Source of the DNA: Rhodeus uyekii
Lineage: Eukaryota; Chordata; Actinopteri; Cypriniformes; Acheilognathidae
Direction: 5' to 3'
Assembly (NCBI GenBank): GCA_037043235.1
Contig: JAWRVZ010000214.1
Coordinates: forward strand, 248,001-312,000
DNA length: 64,000 nt
Both the position numbers and the translations under genes were made by a program. The notes beneath the pieces are model-generated. The model had not been told where the DNA came from. It saw nothing but the letters and a program-made list of their open reading frames with translations, and searched no databases. This document shows positions 47,101 through 54,060 of this stretch, in pieces (positions within the stretch are counted from its first letter, which is position 1; each line of letters starts with the position of its first letter).

Positions 47101-49065
47101 CGTGGCACCAGCCGTGCACAAGATGCTTGCAGGTATTCATAATTGTCACCTGCTGCATGCTAACCTAGTTTGATACTTCTCTTTAGACATTTCTATTAAC
47201 TATAAGTAACTATTAGAAGACTGTCTGCTTAATATCTGCACTACACTTTATTTTGAAGGTCCCACAACAGAAATTCTACTGACTATGCAAGGAGACGTCA
47301 ACTTATTCTACTAACCCTTACCTAGCAGTCTAATAACACTCAATGAGAGTTAGTTGATATGTAGTTGCAAAGTTCCTCATAGCTATTAGAATGTTAGAGC
47401 TGATTGTATATAAGTTTGGCAGGATAAAATAAATCCCTTTCTCATCTTTTTTCTTTTAGGCTCTGATGCCATTATCCGGCAGCACAAAGCAGCCTGTTTG
47501 CGGATCACCGCTCTTCTGGCATGTAAGGACCTGCTGTGGATTGGCACCAGTGCAGGGGTGGTCCTAACTCTGGCCATACCACCAGTGTCCTCCAGCACTG
47601 GGCAGGGCTCTCTGCGTTCCCCCCTCCTCCCCATGGGCTCCGCCCACGGCCACACCGGTCACGTCCGGTTCCTCACGTGCATAGAGCTGCCCGAGGGCTT
47701 TGACGTCAACTTCCCGCCGACATCAGAATCAGGTTTGTTTCTCACAACATGGTGCAGCGTGGGTAGTATTAACAGAGGATCTTGCAAGAAAACTAAATTA
47801 ATTATTTATATGTGAATTACAGAAATGCAGAAAAATGAATGAGACATTGATTTGTTTTGTGCGTTTTTAGGTTATTAAGCTGCAACCTGAAATCCGCAGG
47901 ATTAAGAGTTCAGTGATTGTTCTCTTCCATAATTTTAGCATTTGTTTATACCATTTCGTTTCTTGTAACGGTATATTAAATGTTTTAGAATATTACTCTG
48001 CCCTATGATACACATAAGAACAATGATAATAATGGTATAATATACGTCATCATAATAATAATAATATATTTTTATGTCATAAATGATATGGGATTCATAA
48101 AACCTTGGACAATCATTCTAATAAACATTGCAAGATAAAACCACTTGAAAAAGTGCAAAAACTTTTCAATCACAGGACATTTCTCAACCGCCTACTTGAG
48201 AAAGCCCGTGTTCGAAACATTTGCCACATTAAAGCAGTGTTTTTTTCTAGCAATTGGTGGTTCCCTTTCATTGTTGGAGTGCGCTGGCTTTTTTGAAGTG
48301 TTACTCCATTCATAAAACATAAAAAGCTAGATTTTTATTTTATGAATTTTATGGTAGTCATAAAACCCAAACACGTGATTTTTTTTTACACTTTAGGAAT
48401 GTCATGGTATTCATAAAACACTCAATTGTAGCCGTCCAAAATAAATTGTTGTTTTATATATTTCATTTTATTTAGCTCAAATCAGTCTTATGAAACCAGG
48501 TTAAACACACACGTATTACTGTTGTTTTAGACAATTTGTGTGATTGCTTGAAACGCAGAACTTAATTTTCTACACTTGTGATTACCCACATGTATTTTTC
48601 AACAAGTAGACCCAATTACTCCTGCTATTCACATCCATCTCAACTGATCAGAGATAAAAACAGATGTAAAGTGGTCCAAATCGTTTGCCGATCGCATCAC
48701 TCAAACCATCACATTTGTAATATTAACACAACAGAAAAGGACCGCCCACTTACCTGTCAATCATCTAAAAAGGATGCTAACACTAGCATGCTAACACTTA
48801 TCAATAAAAAGGGACAAAATGGCATCAAATGATGAATGAATATGTGTGTTGATTAACTTTTATCACAGTGAACTCTGAGAGCAGCAGCGGAGGCCTGCAG
48901 AGACGAGACTCCGCACGACGGCGCGCTTCCACCCTCCTGCCCGTCAAATCAAACCTGTTGGTCATCAGCGGCGGCGACGGCTATGAAGACTTCAGACTGA
49001 CCAATAGCAGCGAGACGGTGGGACGGGACGACAGCACCAACCACTTACTGCTGTGGCGCGTGTAA
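15994..49065 (+). CDS. arhgef17: Rho guanine nucleotide exchange factor 17 (TEM4-like), spliced, 20 coding exons
   Basis: The joined exons (15994-16179, 27223-27300, 29697-29879, 32480-32596, 33393-33485, 34638-34814, 35400-35450, 35537-35646, 37053-37138, 37398-37516, 37706-37913, 39208-39469, 40920-41161, 41567-41807, 45702-45788, 45880-45947, 46033-46181, 46958-47132, 47460-47732, 48869-49065) total 3102 nt, giving 1033 residues plus a TAA stop with consistent phases throughout. Seen: a DH domain at about residues 65-255 with the CR1 motif LLDTEQSYV (the Glu is the usual catalytic contact) and the CR3 motif IKPVQRIPRYELL; a PH-like region at about 290-470; an acidic Ser-rich linker at about 600-680; and a WD40-like propeller to the C-terminus. 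Known for the family: ARHGEF17/TEM4 activates RhoA-type GTPases and acts on actin and cell junctions; the mammalian protein is about 2060 residues with an actin-binding N-terminal half. That N-terminal half is not in this window. The family call rests on strong recognition of the DH, PH and C-terminal segments. Assignment to one fish paralogue is not possible here. Confidence 0.93.
16375..16575. repeat. degenerate (GGAT/GACA)n minisatellite
   Basis: Two blocks of GGATGGAC/GACAGACAGG units (16378-16415 and 16475-16570) within the first intron of the gene model. Confidence 0.8.
16580..20004. other. intron 1 sequence, first part
   Basis: Intron of the arhgef17 model. No exon with splice sites and coding bias found. 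A (TC)n tract lies at 16676-16712. Otherwise unremarkable. Confidence 0.5.
20005..20359. mobile_element. hAT-like MITE with exact 8-bp target duplication
   Basis: 355 bp. Perfect 15-bp terminal inverted repeat (CAGTGTTTTTCAACC) and an exact 8-bp duplication ATTTAAAA at 19997-20004 and 20360-20367. No ORF of transposase type. The exact duplication suggests a fairly recent insertion. Confidence 0.9.
22586..22641 (+). repeat. tRNA-derived SINE, head fragment
   Basis: 'ACAGTAGAGCATGGCGCTTG' followed by 'ATGGGTTCGAT' matches the tRNA-like promoter part (B-box GGGTTCGAT) of the SINEs elsewhere in the window; the tail is missing. Confidence 0.65.
24188..24256. repeat. (TA)n microsatellite
   Basis: About 69 bases of uninterrupted TA. 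Confidence 0.95.
25289..25430 (+). repeat. dispersed fish repeat ('TTTATTTATATAGCGCTTTT' family)
   Basis: Begins 'CAAGTCACTTTTATTTATA' and continues AGCGCTTTTTACA, then TTTACAGTGATGACAGG. This is a common teleost interspersed repeat; the class is not certain. Confidence 0.55.
25470..26654 (+). mobile_element. pogo/Tigger-like transposon with transposase C-terminal remnant
   Basis: 1185 bp between TA dinucleotides (25468-25469 and 26655-26656). Ends: left CAGTGGAATCCACTTATC, right (minus strand) CAGTGGAACCCGGATATATC. At about 25765-25930 a decayed reading frame remains (EEEAQEFAITVQKFQDYID, then after a frameshift KKQQSILDFVKKP and a stop), which fits the C-terminus of a pogo-type transposase. 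The catalytic domain is gone. Bases 26130-26500 may be a later insertion. Confidence 0.65.
25775..25931 (+). pseudogene. pogo-type transposase C-terminal remnant with PIP-box-like motif
   Basis: In one frame EEEAQEFAITVQKFQDYID; a +1 shift is needed to read VKGKKQQSILDFVKKP then TAG at 25929-25931. QQSILDFV (25896-25919) has the spacing of a PCNA-interacting peptide (Q-x-x-I-x-x-F-V). Known: Drosophila pogo transposase binds PCNA through a C-terminal motif. Assignment to this element is inference. Confidence 0.5.
26780..27190. repeat. tandem duplication of a ~210-bp AT-rich unit next to exon 2
   Basis: CATTTGTCAT...ACATTTATTTGTTTGTTTG and TGATTTCATT...TATTATTACTATTGTTATTT each occur twice, offset by about 208-217 bases (26783/26991 and 26911/27128). 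The second copy runs to within about 40 bp of the exon 2 acceptor. Confidence 0.8.
27223..27300 (+). CDS. arhgef17: arhgef17 exon 2 (start of DH domain)
   Basis: Acceptor TTCTCTCTACAG, donor CAG|GTGTGA, 26 codons, phase 0 at both ends. It encodes residues 63-88, DMRRHVMMTLLDTEQSYV onward, which is conserved region 1 of the DH fold with the Glu (residue 76) that contacts the Rho switch region in this family. The exon sits 11 kb after the previous one and directly follows a tandemly duplicated AT-rich segment. Confidence 0.93.
27301..29696. other. intron 2
   Basis: 2.4-kb intron. 27700-28160 is higher in GC and unlike the flanks, with an RFX X-box; the rest is AT-rich with a short (TA)n at 29388-29406. 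No additional exon seen. Confidence 0.5.
27812..27825. promoter_or_regulatory. RFX X-box palindrome
   Basis: GTTGCCCTAGCAAC is a perfect 6+2+6 palindromic X-box (GTTGCC-nn-GGCAAC type, with AGCAAC on the right arm), 512 bp after exon 2. A CAAAATGGCCCCC YY1-like word follows at about 27856. Binding is inferred from sequence only. Confidence 0.45.
29697..29879 (+). CDS. arhgef17: arhgef17 exon 3 (DH domain)
   Basis: Sixty-one codons (residues 89-149) between acceptor GTCTCAG and donor TCG|GTGAGT, phase 0. The peptide runs GYMKPLKHPENSPLCDPS onward and contains EILEHHEQFLEQV, characteristic of ARHGEF17 DH helices. GC content and codon bias are clearly higher than in the flanking introns. Confidence 0.95.
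30803..31195. repeat. dispersed AT-rich cypriniform repeat, long copy
   Basis: Diagnostic words 'CAGCAAGGACACATTAAA', 'GAGCACCAAATCAGCATTTT', 'GATTTCTGAAGGATCATGTG' and 'TTTCACAATATTACTGTTTT'. The same words occur at 41255-41425, 43655-44250 and 63095-63450. Non-coding; superfamily not identified. Confidence 0.7.
32480..32596 (+). CDS. arhgef17: arhgef17 exon 4 (DH domain)
   Basis: Thirty-nine codons (residues 150-188), acceptor TTTCTTTAG and donor GAG|GTACAT, phase 0. It includes IYSAYIDNFMNAKDAV and PAFLKFLE, the central DH helices. A (TC)n(TG)n tract begins about 18 bp after the donor. Confidence 0.95.
32614..32653. repeat. (TC)n(TG)n microsatellite near exon 4 donor
   Basis: About 26 bases of TC followed by 13 of TG starting 18 bp into intron 4. 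Confidence 0.9.
33393..33485 (+). CDS. arhgef17: arhgef17 exon 5 (DH conserved region 3)
   Basis: Thirty-one codons (residues 189-219) beginning QSMRENKEKQ and ending with the DH signature LMIKPVQRIPRYELLVK. Acceptor CTTCTCAG, donor AAG|GTGACA, phase 0. CR3 forms part of the GTPase-binding face in DH proteins; no key residue appears lost. Confidence 0.96.
33888..34048 (+). repeat. tRNA-derived SINE, full copy
   Basis: tRNA-like head 'TGTAGCTCAAACAGTAGAG' (A-box region) and a diverged B-box, then 'AAAGCAAGAACTGATTAAAA' and the tail 'TTTGGATAAAAGCGTCTGCC'. This is the common cypriniform SINE type (HE1-like). It sits in intron 5, sense to the gene. Confidence 0.85.
34333..34519. mobile_element. 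small MITE with CACTTTATTTTA ends
   Basis: 187 bp; left 'GTAGCACTTTATTTTACAG', right (minus strand) 'GGCTACACTTTATTTTACC'. No coding. Intron 5. Confidence 0.6.
34638..34814 (+). CDS. arhgef17: arhgef17 exon 6 (end of DH domain)
   Basis: Fifty-nine codons (residues 220-278) starting DLLKHTPEDHPDY, with NIKRLAERINKG and the linker helix EIEAHIEGIEH. Acceptor GGCATTAG, donor CAT|GTGAGA, phase 0. This is the last DH helix and the DH-PH connector. Confidence 0.95.
35400..35450 (+). CDS. arhgef17: arhgef17 exon 7 (DH-PH junction)
   Basis: A small exon of 17 codons (residues 279-295), ILNPQRKFLRQEMVVEA, with acceptor TTCCTGTTAG and donor GCG|GTGAGC. FLRQEMV is conserved in ARHGEF17 and starts the PH-like domain. 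The following intron is only 86 bp. Confidence 0.93.
35537..35646 (+). CDS. arhgef17: arhgef17 exon 8 (PH-like domain, first strands)
   Basis: Begins KTVGGKKDRSLFLFSDLL and continues with a basic segment KRKSGSLRRSSMS. Acceptor TTTACTGTAG; donor TTT|GTGAGT leaves two bases of a Leu codon completed by the next exon. The hydrophobic strand followed by basic residues fits PH-domain strands 1-3. Confidence 0.95.
35647..37052. other. intron 8
   Basis: 1.4 kb with one SINE (36329-36486). No further exon recognised. Confidence 0.6.
36329..36486 (-). repeat. tRNA-derived SINE, full copy
   Basis: 'TTATGCATTTGGCAGACACT' at the left, and at the right the reverse complement of the B-box (GGGATTCGAACCTATG) and A-box (TGAGCTACAGGACA). 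Antisense to arhgef17, intron 8. Confidence 0.9.
37053..37138 (+). CDS. arhgef17: arhgef17 exon 9 (PH-like domain)
   Basis: Acceptor CTCTTTCAG, donor AAAG|GTAGGG. Starts by completing Leu and reading YSAASVIDTSSKYKFLWKL, a segment shared with vertebrate ARHGEF17. Ends in phase 1, matching the following exon. Confidence 0.94.
37398..37516 (+). CDS. arhgef17: arhgef17 exon 10 (PH-like domain insert)
   Basis: Acceptor AATCACAG, donor CAG|GTCTGT. Reads GSNQATNRENIQKTISRLDE and ends SETLSFPHQ at residue 400. The helical ENIQKTISRLDEDL stretch is a family feature inserted in the PH region. Confidence 0.94.
37706..37913 (+). CDS. arhgef17: arhgef17 exon 11 (end of PH-like domain)
   Basis: Acceptor CTGTGTCAG, donor CTTG|GTAAAT. 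Residues 401-469 begin SLDDVIKDMMASVHREL and end with the PH C-terminal helix FEQAFEEAKKKL. The phase-1 end joins exon 12. A long (TA)n microsatellite follows about 160 bp into the next intron. Confidence 0.94.
38073..38142. repeat. (TA)n microsatellite
   Basis: About 70 bases of TA in intron 11. Confidence 0.95.
38480..39205. repeat. degenerate ATATTAATG minisatellite, split by a MITE
   Basis: Units built on 'TATATTAATGAA' / 'TATATTCATGA' plus A-rich spacers of roughly 30-45 bp fill 38480-38700 and 39036-39205. The second half runs directly into the exon 12 acceptor. Confidence 0.7.
38711..39034. mobile_element. Tc1-like MITE with TA duplication
   Basis: 324 bp between TA at 38709-38710 and 39035-39036. 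Left end CTGTGGTTGCCAAAAGTC; right end on the minus strand CAGCAGTGGCCAAAAGTG. Inserted within the minisatellite; no ORF. Confidence 0.7.
39208..39469 (+). CDS. arhgef17: arhgef17 exon 12 (start of WD40-like propeller)
   Basis: Donor AACAG|GTGAGA; the acceptor is ATTCATCCAG with almost no polypyrimidine tract. After a completed Ala codon it reads MNKDQWDPEFLKAIPIMKT, then VWVCNSDGYVGQVCLLNI and a Cys-rich strand ACIAVCSARIICIAAV, closely matching ARHGEF17. Residues 470-556. The upstream flank is a degenerate AT-rich minisatellite (see findings). Confidence 0.94.
39691..39828 (-). repeat. tRNA-derived SINE, nearly full copy
   Basis: 'TTATGCATTTGGCAGACTCT' to 'GAGCGCCACACTCTAC'; contains the complement of the B-box (GAATCGAACCCATGACC). 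A-box end missing. Intron 12, antisense. Confidence 0.88.
39914..40276. mobile_element. pogo/Tigger-like MITE
   Basis: 363 bp between TA at 39912-39913 and 40277-40278. Left end CAGTAATCCCTCGCCACTTC; right (minus strand) CAGTGATCCCTCATTTATCG. No coding. Intron 12. Confidence 0.75.
40659..40840. mobile_element. hAT-like MITE with exact 8-bp target duplication
   Basis: 182 bp; exact duplication GGTTTAGA at 40651-40658 and 40841-40848. Ends are imperfect inverted repeats (GTCCAAACTTGGTCCTGG on the left, GTCCAATCCTGCTCC on the minus strand at the right). It ends about 80 bp before exon 13. Confidence 0.85.
40920..41161 (+). CDS. arhgef17: arhgef17 exon 13 (Ser/Thr/Pro-rich acidic linker)
   Basis: Acceptor TAACTCAG, donor GGCA|GTGAGT; it completes an Arg codon and then reads ERVSHSTTSAPSESNPTAST, with an acidic patch DSDDTDDEDS and a Ser-rich end. 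Low-complexity, presumably disordered and phosphorylatable. It is less conserved than its neighbours, but its phases (2 in, 1 out) fit exactly between exons 12 and 14. Confidence 0.88.
41255..41425. repeat. dispersed AT-rich cypriniform repeat, partial copy
   Basis: 'GCTGAATTGTCAGCATCATT' and 'CAACAAGGCTGCATGTATTT' match the family at 30803-31195. It occupies most of the 405-bp intron 13. Confidence 0.6.
41567..41807 (+). CDS. arhgef17: arhgef17 exon 14 (linker end and propeller blade)
   Basis: Acceptor TTTCTCTCAG, donor GGCTG|GTGAGT. Reads NDEAVVSKDMATETTSSEEE, then RRSSRGSFTRASLEDLLSI and SVWLGTEDG, the last being a blade strand. The RRSSRGS/TRAS stretch contains basophilic-kinase-like sites (inference). 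The frame is open into the upstream intron, but that part lacks coding character. Confidence 0.93.
43655..44250. repeat. dispersed AT-rich cypriniform repeat, one or two copies
   Basis: 'AGCTGAATTGTCAGCATTAT' near 43661 and 'GATCATGTGACACTGAAGAC' near 44057, ending 'ATTTGACCACCAATGTAT'. Same family as 30803-31195. Confidence 0.6.
44789..45370 (-). mobile_element. DNA transposon with CCGTATTTTCCCGCATATAA ends, copy 1
   Basis: Left end GCCGTATTTTCCCGCATATA, right end GGGAAAATACGCTA. Internal sequence is the reverse complement of copy 2 at 57232-57860 (for example CAGCACAGCCAATCACGTCT versus GACGTGATTGGCTGTGCTG). No transposase. Confidence 0.8.
45702..45788 (+). CDS. arhgef17: arhgef17 exon 15 (propeller)
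   Basis: Acceptor TTTTTTTCAG, donor ATCTT|GTAAGC. Completes Cys and reads IHVYQSSDNIRNRKNSMKMQ, then SASILCIL. It continues exon 14 (TEDGC|IHVYQSS). The next intron is just 91 bp. Confidence 0.93.
45880..45947 (+). CDS. arhgef17: arhgef17 exon 16 (propeller)
   Basis: Acceptor TATCCCCAG, donor GCAG|GTGAGC. Reads YLDNKVFVSLANGEVIVYQR, a typical WD40-like strand pair (FVSLANGEVIVY). Phase in 2, out 1; the next intron is 85 bp. Confidence 0.94.
46033..46181 (+). CDS. arhgef17: arhgef17 exon 17 (propeller)
   Basis: Acceptor GCATAACAG, donor GAG|GTCAGA, ending in phase 0. Completes Gly and reads SFWDPQSSQTLCLGSPSGPV, then LWCGCQNRVLIINT. The FWDPQ and WCGCQNRV motifs are diagnostic for ARHGEF17. 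Confidence 0.94.
46363..46505 (-). repeat. tRNA-derived SINE, nearly full copy
   Basis: 'TTATGCATTTGGCAGAAGCT' through 'GAGCCGAACCCATGACC' to 'GCAAGCGCTACGCTCTA'. Intron 17, antisense to the gene. Confidence 0.87.
46636..46893. mobile_element. MITE with ACTTTAGTTTAGGGTC ends
   Basis: 258 bp; left GTAACACTTTAGTTTAGGGT, right (minus strand) GGCACACTTTAGTTTAGGGT. Non-coding, intron 17; ends 64 bp before exon 18. Confidence 0.8.
46958..47132 (+). CDS. arhgef17: arhgef17 exon 18 (propeller)
   Basis: Acceptor CTTCTTCAG, donor GCAG|GTATTC. Reads HSFQVGQDSGRCVTSMVSYG, then GVWIALQGSAHVRLYH and EVDVAPAVHKMLA, matching the family propeller blades. Confidence 0.94.
47243..47400. mobile_element. MITE fragment related to 52939-53204
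   Basis: 'CACTTTATTTTGAAGGTCCC' and 'AACTTATTCTACTAACCCTT' match, in reverse, the element at 52939-53204. Intron 18. Confidence 0.55.
47460..47732 (+). CDS. arhgef17: arhgef17 exon 19 (propeller)
   Basis: Acceptor TTCTTTTAG, donor TCAG|GTTTGT. Reads GSDAIIRQHKAACLRITALL, then LLWIGTSAGVVLTLA, a low-complexity loop, and HGHTGHVRFLTCIELPEGF. The conserved HTGHVRFL motif marks the blade before the last exon. Confidence 0.95.
47733..48868. other. intron 19
   Basis: 1.1 kb AT-rich intron. 48159-48295 (CATTTCTCAACCGCCTACTT onward) looks like part of an interspersed repeat, not identified. No exon seen. Confidence 0.5.
48869..49065 (+). CDS. arhgef17: arhgef17 exon 20 (last coding exon, stop codon)
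   Basis: Acceptor TTTTATCACAG. Completes Val and reads a Ser/Arg-rich loop NSESSSGGLQRRDSARRRAS, then LVISGGDGYEDFRL and the family C-terminus DDSTNHLLLWRV, stop TAA at 49063-49065. The C-terminal residues are nearly invariant in ARHGEF17. Confidence 0.96.
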
Positions 49066-49691
49066 CGGAAACCCCGCCACCAAAACGCAAGCCGCTGGAC
49101 TAGCCCACGCACTTCCCCCCGAAACCCCGCCCCTTCCTGTCCTCTGGTGCGTTGTGTACAAGTGTGTAACACGTCAACAAATGGGGTTTTTCGTTATGTA
49201 GTGTTGTGTGTCAGTTTGTTTCTTGGTGTGAAATATTGATCTCGCTTGCCATGTGGTGTTTCCTGTGGGCGCTTTTGAATATTGTGCTGAAACTTTAGAA
49301 GCAGCTTTAAAAGCGGACAGAGAAGAAAAACTGATTGTAAAGACTCAGTGAGAGAAGAAACGGAAACAGGTGAAGTACAGAAAGGATGAAAGAATTGTTC
49401 ACATGTCGGATAGAGAGGGTTTGAACGCATCGCACGAGGCAGGAAGGATTGTGGGTAATGTGTGGATGGACGTATAGAGGGGAAAGACAAGGTTTTTTCA
49501 TCCTTCACTTTGTTAGAGGACAGTCCGCACACTTTTATGGTCAACTACTGGTCTTGACAGACTGTGATTTGATTCAAGAATGAAGATGTTTCTGCTAAAC
49601 CTCTCATCTGTGCCGTCCGGGACGAGATGAGAGTTAATTTTGCGTAACCAATGTGCAATATAAGGCTAGAATACCTACAAACCGCTATTCC

Positions 49692-49730
49692 AACACAAAC
49701 ACACAAACACACACACACACACACACACAC
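49692..49730. repeat. (CA)n microsatellite in the 3' UTR
   Basis: Imperfect then perfect CA run. Confidence 0.9.
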
Positions 49731-49816
49731 TTTACTACTCCAGTAATCAACAAACTCACAGTCAGAGTTATTATACATTATCACTTTATTATTTTGGTCA
49801 TAAAATCAATTTTATG

Positions 49817-49822
49817 AATAAA
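49817..49822 (+). terminator. proximal poly(A) signal AATAAA
   Basis: Canonical hexamer 752 bp after the arhgef17 stop codon, embedded in an A-run, so it could also be chance. Confidence 0.4.
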
Positions 49823-51359
49823 AAAAAAAAAGACCTTCACTATATTATGTTAAAGAACAGCAATGACATTCCATATATCGGTATTGTGACAAAAAATCCT
49901 TTTGTACAGTATTTATGTTTTTTCATTTTTAGTTAAGTCTTTTTTTATAGCACTTAATTTATAAATAAGGTAGTCTGGCATTCTTCTCTACTGAAAGATT
50001 TTGACGCTCAACTCAAGTTGGGTCACTGAGATAGTGTTTGTGACTGATTTTCTTTCTTTTTCCATATTTTTTTTTTCTTTTTTAAACCTTATTTGAGTGA
50101 CGAACATCCAGATCATATTTCACCCTAAAATCAAAAGAAATAAAATAATAGTTTTGCATACAGAAAATGAAGCCTATCTTCAAGAGTATTTAAGATTTTT
50201 GTGCATTTTGTTTTAATCACAATTAAGCACATTTCACTCAAAATTTTTAAAACTGTAATGCAAAAATATTCGCATTCCTTTCAGGACATTTTTTAAACTT
50301 AAATTTATTATAACAAATACTACGGTGTGTATTTTACAGATGTACTGTATATTCCACACTGCAATATATTTTTTGCATTATGGTAATTAGAATTTGGGTG
50401 ACTGTCATAAAGAGTAATAATGTATAGTTTATTTGAATAGTTTGAATTCTAAAACTAAAACGGTTCGATGAGATTCAGCTTTGTAATTTCATTCAGGAAA
50501 GGGAATTGTGTTGTTGCTAAAGACTGCCTTGGTTTGATGTATAGAGTTTGGAGTTGAGAGGTAAACTCTGTGCTTGTTTGCGAGTGTGCCTAATTACGAC
50601 AAGTAGAATGAAGTCAGACGGGTTACGGCCCTTCAGCTGCATGTGGCTGCTTATGAGAGACGATTAACTGCTAAACCGCTTTGCCTGCGCCGCCCACCAT
50701 CAGGTGGGTCGACTTCCTGTTAAATGAGCAATTTCTGATGCCTTAGATTGTCTGGAAAGAACCGAGTCAGTCACAAACACACCCAAATACTCGCTCACCT
50801 GCATCCAAAACATGCCGAATGACCTGAAGGATGTGAAGTCAGACTTTTCCCAGACTGCATCACACATGGGAATATTTCACAAGTTTGTTTTAATGATTGA
50901 TCTGGGTAGATACGAACACTCGTAGGTCAAAGCATTTCACGAACGACGTCCTCAGAGAATCGTATTTTCACGAACGGAGTCTGCATTTGAAAGTTTTAAT
51001 CAAACATCCAAGTCAAAGTGATGATAGTCGAGTCTTATTGTTGTGAGTGACCCTCTCAGCCCTTTCTAGTTAAAGACGTCATCAATGTTTATTGTAAATA
51101 TTGGTATATATTGCCTTTCTCTGTACATAGTGCTCTCACAGTCCACGATTGTTCATATGAATCTAATGGCATATTTTTATAAGTATTTTTGTCTATTTTT
51201 TTTCCTCGTTTGGCATGTGCCGTCTCATTTAAATTAAATCTCTTACAGTATTTTAAAAGAAGACAAGAAAATTCACTCCGCATCTGCGGTTTCTGTAACA
51301 GTCATCATGCTTTTTTTTCCACACCGTTGTCCTATTTTGTCACTGTGGGTTTCTTTGTA

Positions 51360-51365
51360 ATTAAA
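51360..51365 (+). terminator. distal poly(A) signal ATTAAA
   Basis: The common variant hexamer, 2.3 kb after the stop, downstream of U-rich 3' UTR-like sequence. The sequence after about 51,400 loses this character. Confidence 0.4.
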
Positions 51366-51385
51366 CATTTCACTGATGCCAGAAT

Positions 51386-52938
51386 CTCGAGTCTTCGTTT
51401 AACTCATTTACAAACATGCTCACACATGATCTCATTGCAGTCAAATGAGTCACTGTCAATGTCAGGAAGTTGACAAAAAGGACAAGGAAGGACAAAAAGA
51501 CACTTTTGAAAAGCTCAGTTTTTTTAAGAAACGAAATGAGTAGAAGAATCGTTTGAGTGCCAAAAGCTGAAATCTGGCTGAATTTAGAATAATAATAATA
51601 ATAAAAAATAAAAAATAAAAAAAAATATATATATATATGATGATATGCGAAAATGTTAGACCTGTCTATCTCACATTGGTTTGATTCTAAAACTTTTAAT
51701 TCTAATACTAATCTAATACTTTTCTTACAATAACTTTGGTAAATTAAAGTTTTGTCTTCCATGTTGGTGCATAAATCCATGTCACGTTTCCCATAAACTA
51801 GGTGATGACTTGCACTCAGAGTTTTTATTAATCATTTCACCAGAATGCGATTAATACTGAGTACCAAGTGTAAAATATGATTCAAGTGTGAATCATCACT
51901 TAGATTTGAATTAAAATAACAATCAAAAAAATTGTAAATTAGTTTATATATTTTTTCTGTTGTGAATTCAACAGATTTTGATTGGTATGATATTGTGTGA
52001 TTTTTAATTATGATCACTGAGGAGAGACAGTCCCAAATCATCATTTTAAGGTGGGTATGGACATATAATGTTTTTAATATTTTCATCTGTATATATACAC
52101 CATTTAAAAAATACACAGTAATATTGTGAAATATTATAATATATTTAACTGTCAATATCTTCAATGTCACGAGATCTTTCAGAAATCATTCTAATATGCT
52201 GATTTTCAGTTTCACAAATACGCATTTTTGTTATCAATGTTGAAAACAGTTTTCATATTTTATATTTTCTTTCTAAAATCAGTAGATCTGAACCTGTAGG
52301 TGCAACATTACTCATAAAAACTGAATGTGTTATTGGGACCTACAAAATAAATTGAAACCTAAAATCTTACTAAGGCAGCACTTGTGTTGCTGGTGTGTCA
52401 GCCACACAGTGTTCTGAATGACTGTCCAGCATTGAAACAAACTGAATGACAAGACCAATTCATGTCATCTCACAGCAAACTACTTATGCAAGAGCACAAA
52501 AAAAGCTTTATAATGTCTCACAATGAACATTTAGTGCCTGATAATACAGTTCATGGTTTGTGTGAGAGATCTGGCTTTATTCTGACGCACAACTCCGTGC
52601 AGTTGGCGTATAAGAAACCAAAGAATAATGCAGCCTACAGGATCTCAGGGTCTCTCTCTCTTTCTCTCTCGCTCAGGTTACAGAGTAGCTGTGAAGAAAC
52701 ATTTAATTAAAGATTTAGAGCATTTTTAAGGTTTCTACAGAAGCATCAATTAAACTAAATACACACACAAAAGAAAGTTGAATACTCTAAGCACTTGTTC
52801 CAGCAAGGAGAAACACAGTTGGTGCCAAATAAACAGAATAAAGGGATTGTGTAAGATTATGAAAATTTGGCCGTTCTTTTGAATGGTTCACATTGTCTGC
52901 TTCGATGTTTTTCAAAAACATCATAGTTTTGAATTACA
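51386..52938. other. intergenic sequence downstream of arhgef17
   Basis: AT-rich with only chance ORFs; 51590-51640 is an A/T run; 52650-52672 is a short (CT)n. No gene seen. Confidence 0.5.
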
Positions 52939-53204
52939 GTAACACTTCATTTCGACGGTCTACTTTAGACATCCTACTAACAATAAGTTATTTTGCTACC
53001 AACTACATGTCAACTAACTCTTTTTAGAGCGTTAGTAGACTGTTAGGTAGGGGTTAATAGAATAAGTTGACAGTCTGTTGCGGAAACTTCAAAATAACAT
53101 TTTAGTATTAAGCAGACAATCTACTAATACTCTGATTACTACTGATACTACGCTTGACGTAGTTGCAAAGTAAAAAAAATGGACCATATAAATAAAGTGT
53201 CACC
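52939..53204. mobile_element. MITE with AACACTTCATTT ends
   Basis: Left GTAACACTTCATTTCGACGG, right (minus strand) GGTGACACTTTATTTATATG. Internally TTAGTAGACTGTTAGGTAGG is typical of a fish MITE family also seen as a fragment at 47243-47400. Confidence 0.65.
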
Positions 53205-54060
53205 AGAATTAGTTATGTTTGGTTATTATTGAAAAGAAGCAGAGTAGGCCTAATATCAAATAGAATATATATGTTTGCTTCTTTTTTTAATTGGTTCATG
53301 TGTTTGAGCCTGAAAACTAATAACAAATATTGTGCAGTTACACTTTAAAGGTGCTTATGTGCTTTATTCATTCATTCTATACTCTAAATCTTCAACGTCC
53401 ACTTTGTTGGATGGCTTCTCGCATCTGTAAGCAACATTTGGGTGGCGTGATTCGGTCTCTTTTACTTCAACCATATGATTTATTCAGATTGAGATTCCTA
53501 GCCAACAAAATTAGCTGTGCATACAGCACAGTGACCCAGAATAATAAGTTAATAATGTGAGATTCAGTTAAATTGCCCTGCAGCGTGAGTGCATTTCATG
53601 ACAGTGCTGGAGACAGAGAAACATGAAAAAGCAAAAGAGCAGACTTTATGTAGACACTTTTTACATTAAATATAAGATGAGATGTTTGCTGTTATCTCAG
53701 GTCTATGGTACTGTTTTACTTGGGGAAGCATGCTAAAGGGAGGTAATTTAATTATCAACCCAAGTAGGGTATTTTCTCTTACTAATTTCACTTTTCTTTA
53801 GTTTTTCCCGCTTTTATCAGCTGCTGTTTGGCTATTTTTTAGTTGGCAGTATCAAGTTCACACAGGTATAGAGAATCACAGTAACGTTTATTAAAACGAT
53901 CCAGTTTTTTTTTTTTTTGAATGACTATTAATGCAAATAAGTGAAATTTGGTTCGATATGAAATGGCCACTGTATTAAAGCTAAGTAAATTCAAAACACA
54001 TTCGTGGGCCTATTATAAGCTGTTTCCTATTTTTTCTCAAAACTGGTTTGAAAATGCGAT

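Larger units (their letters stand above)
49066..51385 (+). other. arhgef17: arhgef17 3' untranslated region (extent inferred)
   Basis: After the stop no coding signal is seen. A first AATAAA lies at 49817-49822, just after a (CA)n tract; an ATTAAA at 51360-51365 follows AU-rich, U-rich sequence and is a plausible distal poly(A) signal. The distal end would give a UTR of about 2.3 kb. The exact cleavage sites cannot be set by reading. Confidence 0.55.
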
